Source: an uncultured Bacteroidales bacterium
GTDB lineage: Bacteria > Bacteroidota > Bacteroidia > Bacteroidales > Bacteroidaceae
Direction: 5' to 3'
Length of the DNA stretch: 64,000 nt
Assembly (NCBI GenBank): GCA_902772585.1
Contig: CACYBB010000020.1
Coordinates: 1-64,000, forward strand
Below the pieces are notes generated by a model. The model searched no databases. It had not been told where the DNA came from and saw only the letters and a program-made list of their open reading frames with translations. Both the position numbers and the translations under genes were made by a program. Positions 53,731 to 63,286 of this stretch are shown here, piece by piece; positions within the stretch are counted from its first letter, which is position 1, and each line of letters opens with the position of its first letter.

Positions 53731-54990
53731 TTATAAAGCAAAAGCCTTCTTTATATCCTCTACCCTATCCAGCTTTTCCCATGTGAAGAGCTCGACATCG
53801 ATGGTCTTCGTCTCGTGGTAACGGCTCGTAAAGGTCTTCTTCACCACCTCACACTGACGACCCATATGACCATAGGCTGCAGTCTCCAGATACATCGGCT
53901 GGCGCAGCTTCAGCGAGCGTTCAATGGCTTTAGGACGCAGGTCGAAGAGTTGTTCTATCTTCTTGGCAATCTCACCATCCGTCATGTTGACATGTGAGCG
54001 ACCATAGGTATTGACATAGATATTCATAGGTTTAGCCACACCAATAGCATAACTAATCTGCACCAGCATCTCGTCGGCAACACCAGCAGCCACCATGTTC
54101 TTAGCGATATGACGTGCCGCATAGGCAGCAGAACGGTCCACCTTCGAAGAATCCTTGCCAGAGAAGGCGCCGCCACCATGGGCACCCTTGCCACCATAGG
54201 TATCAACGATGATTTTACGTCCCGTCAGACCCGTATCACCATGAGGTCCGCCAATAACGAACTTACCCGTGGGGTTGACGAAGTACTTGATGTCGTTGCC
54301 GAACAAGGATAATACGCTTGCGGAGTGAATCTTCTCCTTGACGCGAGGTATCAGAATGTTGATAACATCCTCACGAATCTTGGCCAGCATACGCTCGTCG
54401 TCGTTATCGAACTCGTCATGCTGAGTAGAAACGACGATGGTGTCAATACGCTCAGGGATTCCCGCATCACTATACTGGATAGTTACCTGACTCTTAGAGT
54501 CTGGGCGCAGGTAGGTCATAACCTTTCCTTCCTTACGGATTTCTGCCAAGGTACGCATGATGAGGTGAGCCAGGTCAAGCGACACCGGCATCAGGCTCTC
54601 GGTCTCGTTGGTAGCATAGCCGAACATCATACCCTGGTCGCCAGCACCCTGCTCGTCTTCGTCGCCATTATCGACACCACGATTGATATCCTCACTCTGC
54701 TCATGGATGGCAGTCAGGATACCACAGGAATTGCCGTCAAACTGGTATTCGGCCTTGGTATAGCCTATCTTCTTGATTGTATTACGTGCAATGGTCTGCA
54801 GGTCGATATACACATCACTGTGTACCTCACCCATCAACACCACCTGCCCAGTAGTAACAAACGACTCGCAAGCCACACGAGCCTTGTCGTCGTATGCCAG
54901 GAACTGGTCTAGAATGGCGTCACTAATCTGATCGGCCACCTTGTCGGGATGGCCTTCTGATACTGATTCTGATGAAAATAAATAACTCAT
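53731..54990 (-). CDS. metK: S-adenosylmethionine synthase
   Basis: A 419-residue enzyme. It opens with [22 protein letters not shown], containing the ATP/methionine His and Asp, has [10 protein letters not shown], and the phosphate-binding loop [17 protein letters not shown]. It makes SAM from methionine and ATP. The start at 54990 matches the family N terminus; the longer frame begins in the promoter. All catalytic residues are present. DUF4271 and hemD follow closely. Confidence 0.95.
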   Translation of the reverse strand: MSYLFSSESVSEGHPDKVADQISDAILDQFLAYDDKARVACESFVTTGQVVLMGEVHSDVYIDLQTIARNTIKKIGYTKAEYQFDGNSCGILTAIHEQSEDINRGVDNGDEDEQGAGDQGMMFGYATNETESLMPVSLDLAHLIMRTLAEIRKEGKVMTYLRPDSKSQVTIQYSDAGIPERIDTIVVSTQHDEFDNDDERMLAKIREDVINILIPRVKEKIHSASVLSLFGNDIKYFVNPTGKFVIGGPHGDTGLTGRKIIVDTYGGKGAHGGGAFSGKDSSKVDRSAAYAARHIAKNMVAAGVADEMLVQISYAIGVAKPMNIYVNTYGRSHVNMTDGEIAKKIEQLFDLRPKAIERSLKLRQPMYLETAAYGHMGRQCEVVKKTFTSRYHETKTIDVELFTWEKLDRVEDIKKAFAL

Positions 54991-55008
54991 AATTTCGAAA
55001 TTTGCGTG

Positions 55009-55016
55009 CAAAGGTA
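55009..55016 (-). promoter_or_regulatory. Promoter of metK
   Basis: CAAAGGTA reads TACCTTTG on the minus strand, 18 bases before the ATG. It directly follows the T run of the upstream terminator. Confidence 0.65.
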
Positions 55017-55050
55017 CGAAAAAACGGCGAATTATACAAATCCGCCGTTT
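55017..55050 (-). terminator. Terminator of the M16 protease gene
   Basis: AAACGGCG (55022-55029) and CGCCGTTT (55043-55050), 13-base loop; on the minus strand the stem is followed by TTTTTT and then the metK -7 element. Confidence 0.8.
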
Positions 55051-55074
55051 AAAAATACCTAATAATGAGGTGAT

Positions 55075-57912
55075 TTACTTACTTTCTGGCAGCATGATGA
55101 CCTCGATATGGTTACCACCCTTCAGCATCTTGTTCAGGAAGTCACGGAGATTATTGACGGTCAGCGACTCAACAGTCTTCTTGTAGTCGGTGAAGAAGTC
55201 AATACCATATTCCTTATAAGCTGTGATAGTGTTAATCCAGAAGCTGTTCTTCTTAGCATCGACATCCACCTGCTTGAGCATATACTCCTTGGCCTTTGCC
55301 AACTGATCGGCATCGATTGCCTTCTGCATCTTAGCGATACCCTCGTGCAACAGACGGATGGCAATCTCCTGCTTGTCAGGATTCATCGGACAGTAACCCT
55401 GCAGGATAGCCTTAGGCTGGTGAGTACCGAGGTTGAAGTTACCGGCTGCACCACAAGAGTAAGCGGCACTCTCGTCCTCACGGATAGTCTTCAGGTAGAT
55501 CATCGAAAGAATCTGACCAACAGCATCCAACTTCACAGAGTTCTCCAATGTATAAGGCATATCAGCATACCAGTACTCCAGAGCGATGGCTTTGGGTGAT
55601 TCCGTCTTCACCTTGAAGTTATTGACAACCTCACCCTTGGCAAGGGTCATAATCTCCTTGAAGTCCTCAGCCTTCTGCTTGGTAGCAGGCAGCGAAGCGA
55701 TATACTGCTCAATCAACGGACGAAGCACCTGCTCATCGAAGTTACCAGCGAAGACAAAGGTGAACTGTCCGGCATTCTTGAAGCGATCCTTGGCAATCTC
55801 CAGGATGCGGTCGTAACTGATATTCTTCAAGTCCTCCACCTGGATATTGGAGAAGCGTGGGTTATGCGAATAAATCGTGTTGCTCAACGAGTCAGAGAAG
55901 ACAGCCTCAGGATTCAGGTTTTTGTTCTTCAATGCCATCTCCAGCGATGTCATCAGGTTCTGGAACTGCTTCTCATCTTTATTGATGGCAGTAAAGTAGA
56001 GGTACTGCATCTGCATCATGGTCTCGATGTCCTTCGGAGTAGAGTGAGCAGTGATGTACTGACGGGTATTACCCAGGCTAGCATCAGCGTTGACCTCCTT
56101 ACCAGCCAGAGCCTTGGTGAGCTCGTTGCTGGAGAAATTACCAATACCGCTATAGCCGATAACCTGGTCGAAGACCTTCAGGTTGGTATAGTCAGCAGGA
56201 CCATACAATGACTTACCACCCATTGATGAAGCCTGCATCTGAATCTCATCGTCCTTAAAGTCAGTCTTCTTCAGAATGACGGTAGCACCGTTAGAGAGCG
56301 TCAGCTCCTTATAGCCCAGCACTTTGTTCTCAGTCTCCTTGACAATCTTACCAGCCTTGATCTTGCTAACATCTACCAGCGGTTCGTCCTTGACATTGTC
56401 AACATAAGGCTCCACCTTCTCAGCACGAGCAGCAGCAATGGCAGCAGCCATATCCTTCTCAGTGGGATATACCTTTCCTTCCTTCTCCTGAGCCCACTCC
56501 ATGACCACAAGATTGCTGTCAGAAACAGAAATCAGTTCAGGAAGCAACTGGTTAACAGCGGCAACGGGAATATTGGGAGCAATCTGCTGCATCATCTGGT
56601 AGAGCACATCCAATGGGGGAATAGGCTCGTTAGAGAGATAGTGGTCACGGTACTGGTCACCGAACTCAGCATTTCTGCGCTTGTCACGGTTGGTGTACTG
56701 CTTCTCCAAAGCACTCAGGTAGTCAGCCTGGGCACGGGCATACTCTGTAGCGGTGAATCCGAACTCACGGGCACGCTTTGCCTCACGATAGAGGGTCTGC
56801 AGTGTCTCCATATCCTTGCCTTCCTTGGGAACGCCAATCAGTTCAAAGCAGTCCTTCGTCTTTGACAGCAGGTACTGGCCATCGTCAGCATAAGCCTGGA
56901 AGAAAGGACAGCTCTCCTCCTGCGTCATCTCGTGCAGGCGCAGGCTCATCATACGAGAGATGACGTTTGTCAGATAGCTCTGAACCAGATAGCCGAGTTT
57001 ACCCTTCTCCTCTTCGGGGAAGGCATCGTGCTTCATCATAATCATCAACTGGCTCATCTGCATCTCCTTGTCCTTATCGAAGATATAGATAGCCTCGCTG
57101 TTGTCGGGAACGGCCTCAGCAATAACCTTGGGAGCGTTGGCATCAACCTTGATACCGCCAAAGAGTTCCTTGATCTTTGCTTCCATGTGGTCAACATCCA
57201 CATCACCGACGACAATGATGGCCTGATTGTCAGGACGGTACCACTTATGATAGTAGGCACGCAGTGTTGCAGGCTTGAAACTGTCAATGACAGACATCAG
57301 ACCGATAGGCATGCGCAGACCGTACTTAGAGCCAGGGTACATCTTAGGCAGTGAGCGGGTAATCATACGCTGTGAAGGACCTTCACCCAGACGCCACTCG
57401 TTATGTACCACATCGCGTTCTTTGTCAATCTCGTCAGCCTCCAGCAGCAGACCGTTTGACCAGTCCTTCAGGATGAGCAGACAAGAGTCAAGAGCAGTGG
57501 CACGCTTGGTGGGCACGTCGCAGACACGATAGACGGTCTGGTCAATGCTGGTATAGGCGTTCAGGTCAGAGCCGAACTCCACACCCAGTGAACGGGTATA
57601 GTCAATGATGCTCTTACCCTCTGGCTTTGAGGGAAAGTGCTCAGAGCCATTGAAAGCCATATGCTCCAGGAAGTGGGCCAAGCCACGCTGGCTCTCATCT
57701 TCCTGAATAGAACCTACACGCTGGGCAATATAGAAGTTTGCCACATGTTCAGGATACTCGTTGTGACGGATGTAGTAAGTCAGTCCGTTGTCCAGTTTAC
57801 CCATGCGTACGGCAGGATCTACTGGGATGGGCGGCATCTGCATCTCCTGTGCCACCATGACTACGCTGCACACCAAGGTGAGGGCAGCCACAAACATTCT
57901 CTTCAATTTCAT
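55075..57912 (-). CDS. M16-family zinc metalloprotease (PqqL-like)
   Basis: A 945-residue exported protease with a signal peptide (RMFVAALTLVCSVVMVAQ). The first M16 half has the inverted zinc motif HFLEH (His80, Glu83, His84) and a downstream Glu ligand. The C-terminal half begins near LSNGATVILKKTDFKDDE and is the inactive partner half. It is probably a periplasmic or outer-membrane oligopeptidase. It is a single-gene unit with its own promoter (57968) and a terminator at both sides. All catalytic residues are intact. Confidence 0.9.
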   Translation of the reverse strand: MKLKRMFVAALTLVCSVVMVAQEMQMPPIPVDPAVRMGKLDNGLTYYIRHNEYPEHVANFYIAQRVGSIQEDESQRGLAHFLEHMAFNGSEHFPSKPEGKSIIDYTRSLGVEFGSDLNAYTSIDQTVYRVCDVPTKRATALDSCLLILKDWSNGLLLEADEIDKERDVVHNEWRLGEGPSQRMITRSLPKMYPGSKYGLRMPIGLMSVIDSFKPATLRAYYHKWYRPDNQAIIVVGDVDVDHMEAKIKELFGGIKVDANAPKVIAEAVPDNSEAIYIFDKDKEMQMSQLMIMMKHDAFPEEEKGKLGYLVQSYLTNVISRMMSLRLHEMTQEESCPFFQAYADDGQYLLSKTKDCFELIGVPKEGKDMETLQTLYREAKRAREFGFTATEYARAQADYLSALEKQYTNRDKRRNAEFGDQYRDHYLSNEPIPPLDVLYQMMQQIAPNIPVAAVNQLLPELISVSDSNLVVMEWAQEKEGKVYPTEKDMAAAIAAARAEKVEPYVDNVKDEPLVDVSKIKAGKIVKETENKVLGYKELTLSNGATVILKKTDFKDDEIQMQASSMGGKSLYGPADYTNLKVFDQVIGYSGIGNFSSNELTKALAGKEVNADASLGNTRQYITAHSTPKDIETMMQMQYLYFTAINKDEKQFQNLMTSLEMALKNKNLNPEAVFSDSLSNTIYSHNPRFSNIQVEDLKNISYDRILEIAKDRFKNAGQFTFVFAGNFDEQVLRPLIEQYIASLPATKQKAEDFKEIMTLAKGEVVNNFKVKTESPKAIALEYWYADMPYTLENSVKLDAVGQILSMIYLKTIREDESAAYSCGAAGNFNLGTHQPKAILQGYCPMNPDKQEIAIRLLHEGIAKMQKAIDADQLAKAKEYMLKQVDVDAKKNSFWINTITAYKEYGIDFFTDYKKTVESLTVNNLRDFLNKMLKGGNHIEVIMLPESK

Positions 57913-57967
57913 CTTTTTAATCGTAGTTAGAATATTGGATTGTTACAAATAATTCAGTTTCAGCGAG

Positions 57968-57975
57968 CAAAGATA
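57968..57975 (-). promoter_or_regulatory. Promoter of the M16 protease gene
   Basis: CAAAGATA reads TATCTTTG on the minus strand, 55 bases before the ATG. Confidence 0.6.
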
Positions 57976-58043
57976 GTAATAATTATTGACTCACACGCAC
58001 GTACCTATATATTATTATGGTTTTTTATACTTCCATAGGGCAT

Positions 58044-58090
58044 AAAAAAAGTCCTTTCAGCCACTTTTTACGTAGCTGAAAGGATTTTTA
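58044..58090 (-). terminator. Terminator of the TonB receptor / BACON operon
   Basis: TCCTTTCAGCCAC (58052-58064) pairs with GTAGCTGAAAGGA (58072-58084) with a single C-A mismatch and a T-rich loop; an A run at 58044-58050 gives the minus-strand T tract. Confidence 0.85.
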
Positions 58091-58118
58091 AGAGTTTCTT
58101 GTTTATTCTACTGCTTCA

Positions 58119-59819
58119 TCAATTCCAAGAATAGATATAGCTCTCATTCTGTTGGGTCTCAGGTGTCTTATCATCACCCTTCACATACAGCGTCAGCTTA
58201 CCACAGATAACAACCTCGTCGCCTACAGCGGGTTTGGGATCATTCTCGTTGTCATACTTCTTGTTGCCCAGATAATACGTGCGATACACATAGAACTGCT
58301 CGCTACTCTCCTGACCATCGGCTGAGATATAGAACGATGCATTACCATATTTCGTACCGAACTCACCGTTGTTGGCGTACTTCACAATCTTACCCTTGAC
58401 ATAGTAGTCCTCCGTTGTTGCACCTGTCAGCGTCATACAGAAAGCATTGGCCTCAGCAGGGGTGAAAGGCTTAGCCTTAGAACCAGGCTCGTTGCTGGCC
58501 TTCTTCAACTTGTAGATATATACGTTGCCAGAGAACTCTGGGGTTTCCTTATCATCCTTTTTGTAGTTAATCAGCTTACCACAAATAACCACCTCATCAC
58601 CTACGCCAATCTGATCTTCTGAAGTGAACTTCTCGTTATTCAAGAAGAGAGAACGGTAACAAACCAGCGCATTCTCATCCGTACCATCATCAGAGATATT
58701 GAAGTTTGCATTACCATACTGTGTAGAAACCTCCTTGATAGATGAAATTGTACCCTTAGCATAGTAGATAACGCCATCGGTAGTATTGCCAATAGCCTTA
58801 CACTTAGCGATAGCCTCAGCAACGGTGAACGGATCATCAGGATTTTCACCATGAGGTAGTACGTCAGCTTCCTGAGTAATTGAGGTCTCTGCGGTATATT
58901 CCTTAGCTCCGCTGGTAGTCACAAAGGTGATAGTAGCCTTACGGGCTGCACCAGTGTTGGGAAGTGTCTTGAAGGTGACAGTAGAGGTTTCGCCACTGAT
59001 ATTGATACCAGTTACGAAGAGCCAGTCCTTAGCATCCTCAGAAATCTTCACATCCAGACCGTTGCCCTTGTTGCTCAGTGTGACATGGAAGTCACCACCT
59101 GTCTTAGCAATCGTATTGTTCTCGATATCAAGGGCATCTACGGCGAGGAGCGACTTCTCAATAGCGATAACAGTAACGTTAACCAATTCGATGGTACCGT
59201 TGTAGTCCTTTCTTGGACCTTCAACAGTAACGATATCACCAACGCCAATACCAAGGCTCAGGAAGTTCTTCTCAGTACCATTCTTATCGAGGGTACCATA
59301 GATATAAACCTCACCTGTCTCATCTACCAGATACCAGTTACCATAAGTCGTATTGGCAATACTCTTCACAGTACCCTTCACACGGTAGGTCTTACCATCT
59401 TCACCGGCAGCAACCTGTGCACAAGTAGAAAGAGGAATATCAACCTTCTTGGCAATCTGCTGCACGTTAATCTCCTGTTCCTGGCCATTACACTGCAACT
59501 TCAGGTAGGCAGCACGTGACTCAGTGGTCTTAACAGCCTGGAATACGATAGTATACTGTCCAGCACTACCCTTGGCAGGAGTAACGGTAAGCCATGCGGG
59601 TATGTCTTCAGCCTTGAACTGCCAATCACCATCAGCAGTAATAGTAATCTCTTTCTTGAATACCGTACCCTCTGGATCGGTGTCTTCGCCAGCAGGCAGA
59701 GAGACAACAGACTGTGATACCTGTATGTCACTCAGCGTGCTCTTGTCATCGTCATCAGAGCAGCTGACCAGCAGAGCTACAGCTGCCATGAACATTGGGA
59801 TAATATATCTTAGTTTCAT
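58119..59819 (-). CDS. BACON- and OB-fold-domain surface lipoprotein
   Basis: A 566-residue lipoprotein (lipobox LLVSC, Cys20, then an acidic SDDDD stretch typical of surface export). It has two BACON-like domains (WQFKAEDIPAWLTVTPAKGSAG and LFVTGINISGETSTVTF) and three OB-fold-like repeats. Each repeat starts near a YRVKGTVKS / YYAKGTISS / YYVKGKIV strand and ends in VGD-VEG or VICGKL (DUF5689 type). These bind ligands such as nucleic acid or glycans. It is encoded 31 bases after the TonB receptor and is probably its lipoprotein partner at the cell surface. Confidence 0.78.
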   Translation of the reverse strand: MKLRYIIPMFMAAVALLVSCSDDDDKSTLSDIQVSQSVVSLPAGEDTDPEGTVFKKEITITADGDWQFKAEDIPAWLTVTPAKGSAGQYTIVFQAVKTTESRAAYLKLQCNGQEQEINVQQIAKKVDIPLSTCAQVAAGEDGKTYRVKGTVKSIANTTYGNWYLVDETGEVYIYGTLDKNGTEKNFLSLGIGVGDIVTVEGPRKDYNGTIELVNVTVIAIEKSLLAVDALDIENNTIAKTGGDFHVTLSNKGNGLDVKISEDAKDWLFVTGINISGETSTVTFKTLPNTGAARKATITFVTTSGAKEYTAETSITQEADVLPHGENPDDPFTVAEAIAKCKAIGNTTDGVIYYAKGTISSIKEVSTQYGNANFNISDDGTDENALVCYRSLFLNNEKFTSEDQIGVGDEVVICGKLINYKKDDKETPEFSGNVYIYKLKKASNEPGSKAKPFTPAEANAFCMTLTGATTEDYYVKGKIVKYANNGEFGTKYGNASFYISADGQESSEQFYVYRTYYLGNKKYDNENDPKPAVGDEVVICGKLTLYVKGDDKTPETQQNESYIYSWN

Positions 59820-59850
59820 ATTCTTATATTTTTAATCTTTAATCGTTCAT

Positions 59851-62800
59851 TTAATTAAAGAAGTACTTAACGCCGATAGATGCATACCAGCACTGACCCA
59901 GGCTGTGGTATGGCTTCCACTTCGTTGTATTGCCATCGATAGTAGCAGGAGTAGAGAACACAGGATAACCCTGAGCATCCATGCCTTCGTACTTGATGAT
60001 GCGCGAGTACTGTACGCCACTAGAGGGAGCAGAGCTGTAGTCAAGATTAGCAATCTTCTGAACACCCCAGCTGGAGTTGAAGAAGTTGAGCACGTTCTTA
60101 ATGTCGAAGCCAATCTGCAAGGTGTGCTTGGTCTTGCCAACATTAACCTTAAAGTCGTGCTTGTAGCTGAAGTCAATACGGTGTACCCAAGGAGAGTACT
60201 CGCTGTAAGCCTCAGCATACTTACCCTGACGATCGCTCAGATAGTCACAGTTGTGGACAAAGTCCATGAAGCGCTGCTGGTCGTCGGCAGACTTGAAGCG
60301 GAACTGACCCTGACCGGTCCAGTTACCGTTAGCATCGAAGTTTCCAGCAACCTCTGCATCGGTGGGGATGTAAGCCACATCATAGGTATAGCCATCACCG
60401 TTCATGTCGTTCTGAACAAGGTAGGTCGTATTGTTACCACCACGCCAGGTTTCATAAATGAGGCTATAGTGGTTGTCAGCCTTATCGTGAATCGTTGCGC
60501 TAGCTACGATACGGTCCGGAGTAACGAACTGTGAGTTGTGCAGGCTGACACTGTTAGGACCTTCAACAGAAGGAATGTAGGTGAATGCCGATGAAGCATC
60601 AGAACCAGGCATACCGGTCAGTTCCTTGCTAACGGTGTGGGTGTAGGCTGCCATCAGGCTCATCCACTCGAAGGGCTGTGCATTCAGTGTCAAGTTGAAT
60701 GACCATCCGTAACCCTTGCTGGTATTGTCAAGCACATAAGCGTTGGGCAGGTTCTTGCCTGTTGCAGCGTCCTTCAACATGAAGTCCTGATAGATAGGAC
60801 GATTGTCAACGCCATTGAAGCGTGCATATCCGCCAACATCCTTCACAGACCAGTCAGAGATACATGCTGCATTGAGGGTCTTGTTGAAGATAAACTCAGC
60901 AGTAGCGGTGAATGGGAATGATACAGGAATCTGATAGTCGATAGCGATAGAAGACTTCCACACTTGTGGCATCTTGAAGTCGGGGTTCACAGCATTGATC
61001 GTTGAACCCTTCTCACCCTGCTCAGGACTGATAGTTGCCGGGCCAAGGCCATTGTTGATGATGTAGTCACGCAGTGTATTGCCAGTCATGATGTTACCAG
61101 CGAACTGTGTCATATCGGTCAGCTTACCGCCATTCTTGCCAGTAGCATTCCAAGCACCTTTATACTGAACCATGTTCGAGTTGGTAGGCATATTGGTAAA
61201 GAATACCAGAGGCAGACGACCAGAGAAGAGACCCGTACCACCACGTACCTTCAGAGACTTGTTGCCAAAGACATCATAGGTGAAGCCGATACGTGGAGAG
61301 AAGGTGTACGTAGAAGAAGGCCATGTACCTGTATCAATATGGCGACCATTGTAGTCGAGGTCATAGATGGCCTTATTAGTCATCAGGTCCTTGTTGTTAA
61401 AGAACAGACCATCAACACGCAAGCCGTATGTCAACTTCAGTTTATCATTGACGTTCCACTCATCCTGAGCATAGATACCCAGCTTATTGAACTGTACGCG
61501 GGCAGCGGGATCTGTCTCACCATTGTAACCATAGGTCAGGGCTACAATCTCAGGAGCACTATTGAACAGCATCTCTGCATCGAGGACACCGTTCTTCCAC
61601 ATAGACTCACTGGTATTGAAACGATAGTAACCAGTACCGTTACGCATATACATGTTGTCGGCCATCTGGTGCTCGAAGCTGATACCTGCCATAATCTTAT
61701 GGTTGGTACCATAGTATGTTATGTCATCCTTGATGTTCCAAATAGTGTTATGAACGGCATTGTTCCATGTGAACAACTCATAACCCAGTGAGATATAGTT
61801 GTTATCGTCCTTCGTAATATCAATGAAGGGGAACTCTGATGAGTCAGAACTACGCAGGTCATCCAGCTTTGAGTAAGTTGCCAGCAACTGGTTTGACAGC
61901 TTCTCTGAGAAACGGCTGTTCAAGTCGAAGGTCCATGAGTGAACCTCGTTGTCCATCGAATACATTGAGTTAGCATACGACATAGACTTTTCTGACATAC
62001 GAGCGTCTGGCAAACGGACACCACCGTCCATAGAGCTCTTGTTAGGAGCGTTCCAGATACTGTTCTTGGTATAGTTGTAGCGCAGTGCCAAGTGATGCTT
62101 GTCAGTGATGTTCCAATCCAAACGAATCAGGAATTTGGTATTCTTCTCATCAGCAGGGAAACTGGTATAGCTACCGGTATCATAGCCGTACTTCTTGGCA
62201 ACATAGTCAGAAACGGCCTGCAGGTCTGCCTTGGTGGTACGTGATACATAGTTCTCTGGATCAGCGGGGTTATCAGCATCAGCACCCTGCCAACGGTTAA
62301 CAACGGTAGGAATCTTGATGAACTCAGCATTGGCAAAGAAGAACAACTTGTTCTTGATAATCGGGCCACCCAGCGTGAAGCCATAGGTGGTCTTCTGGTT
62401 CTTCTCGCGTGCGCCGGCAATCTGCTCACGGTCAACAGCGTCACCCTGCATCTGCTCGTTCTGGTGATAGACGTAGGCTGTACCTTTGAAGGTATTGGTA
62501 CCAGACTTAGTGATAGCGTTCACACCACCACCGATAAAGTTGGTCTGACGAACGTCGTAAGGTGATACAACAATCTGCATTTCCTCGATGGCATCAATAG
62601 AGATGGGATTACCACCACCAGGCAGATTAGGACTCAAACCGAAGTTGTTGTTGAAGTTTGCACCGTCAACGGTGAAGTTGGCAGTACGACCGTCGGCACC
62701 GGCAAAGCTCATGCCATTACCGCCATAAGGTGACAGACGAGTGTAATCAGTGATGCTACGGCTAACAGTAGGCATGTTAGTAATCATCTGATTGTTAATG

Positions 62801-63213
62801 TTCGTCGATGCACCGGTCTTCTCAGCGGCAAACTTAGAAGCCTTACCACTGATAACCACTTCTGTCAGTTCGTTAGCATTCTCCGAAATCCAAACAGGGA
62901 GGTTGTAGGTCTCAGCCAACTGCAAGGTAATACCCTTGAACACCTTGGTCTGGAAACCAATGTAACTCACTGTTACAGTGTAAGGACCGCCCGTACGCAT
63001 ACCCTGAATACTGAAACGTCCATCAATGTTAGTCACTGCAGTGTAGCGCGTACCAGAAGGTTCGTGAACTACCTGCACTGTGGCACCAATAACCTCTTCT
63101 TTGGTATCCTGAATTGACACCTTACCTGCCAAGGCAGAGGTTGTGATTTGGGCCATGACGGCCAATGTTGAAGTCAACATCAAAGCCATCAAAAACAGAA
63201 TCCTTTTTCTCAT
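59851..63213 (-). CDS. Oar-like TonB-dependent outer-membrane receptor
   Basis: A 1120-residue receptor. Order: signal peptide (RILFLMALMLTSTLAVMAQ), a carboxypeptidase-like regulatory domain (GKVSIQDTKEEVIGATVQV), a plug domain (VDGANFNNNFG, and AITKSGTNTFKGTAYVYH), and a 22-strand barrel ending in the aromatic residue of IGVKYFFN. It matches the Oar/OmpA-related group, not SusC: no SusD follows. It takes up a large substrate driven by TonB. The start at 63213 places the signal peptide at the N terminus; a longer frame crosses the -7 element. The lipoprotein gene follows. Confidence 0.87.
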   Translation of the reverse strand: MRKRILFLMALMLTSTLAVMAQITTSALAGKVSIQDTKEEVIGATVQVVHEPSGTRYTAVTNIDGRFSIQGMRTGGPYTVTVSYIGFQTKVFKGITLQLAETYNLPVWISENANELTEVVISGKASKFAAEKTGASTNINNQMITNMPTVSRSITDYTRLSPYGGNGMSFAGADGRTANFTVDGANFNNNFGLSPNLPGGGNPISIDAIEEMQIVVSPYDVRQTNFIGGGVNAITKSGTNTFKGTAYVYHQNEQMQGDAVDREQIAGAREKNQKTTYGFTLGGPIIKNKLFFFANAEFIKIPTVVNRWQGADADNPADPENYVSRTTKADLQAVSDYVAKKYGYDTGSYTSFPADEKNTKFLIRLDWNITDKHHLALRYNYTKNSIWNAPNKSSMDGGVRLPDARMSEKSMSYANSMYSMDNEVHSWTFDLNSRFSEKLSNQLLATYSKLDDLRSSDSSEFPFIDITKDDNNYISLGYELFTWNNAVHNTIWNIKDDITYYGTNHKIMAGISFEHQMADNMYMRNGTGYYRFNTSESMWKNGVLDAEMLFNSAPEIVALTYGYNGETDPAARVQFNKLGIYAQDEWNVNDKLKLTYGLRVDGLFFNNKDLMTNKAIYDLDYNGRHIDTGTWPSSTYTFSPRIGFTYDVFGNKSLKVRGGTGLFSGRLPLVFFTNMPTNSNMVQYKGAWNATGKNGGKLTDMTQFAGNIMTGNTLRDYIINNGLGPATISPEQGEKGSTINAVNPDFKMPQVWKSSIAIDYQIPVSFPFTATAEFIFNKTLNAACISDWSVKDVGGYARFNGVDNRPIYQDFMLKDAATGKNLPNAYVLDNTSKGYGWSFNLTLNAQPFEWMSLMAAYTHTVSKELTGMPGSDASSAFTYIPSVEGPNSVSLHNSQFVTPDRIVASATIHDKADNHYSLIYETWRGGNNTTYLVQNDMNGDGYTYDVAYIPTDAEVAGNFDANGNWTGQGQFRFKSADDQQRFMDFVHNCDYLSDRQGKYAEAYSEYSPWVHRIDFSYKHDFKVNVGKTKHTLQIGFDIKNVLNFFNSSWGVQKIANLDYSSAPSSGVQYSRIIKYEGMDAQGYPVFSTPATIDGNTTKWKPYHSLGQCWYASIGVKYFFN

Positions 63214-63252
63214 AGAATTGTAATTGTTATGTTTGATAGTTATATTTCGCTG

Positions 63253-63260
63253 CAAAATTA
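63253..63260 (-). promoter_or_regulatory. Promoter of the TonB receptor operon
   Basis: CAAAATTA reads TAATTTTG on the minus strand, 39 bases before the ATG. Confidence 0.6.
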
Positions 63261-63286
63261 CTAAAAATATTTAATCCATACAATTT

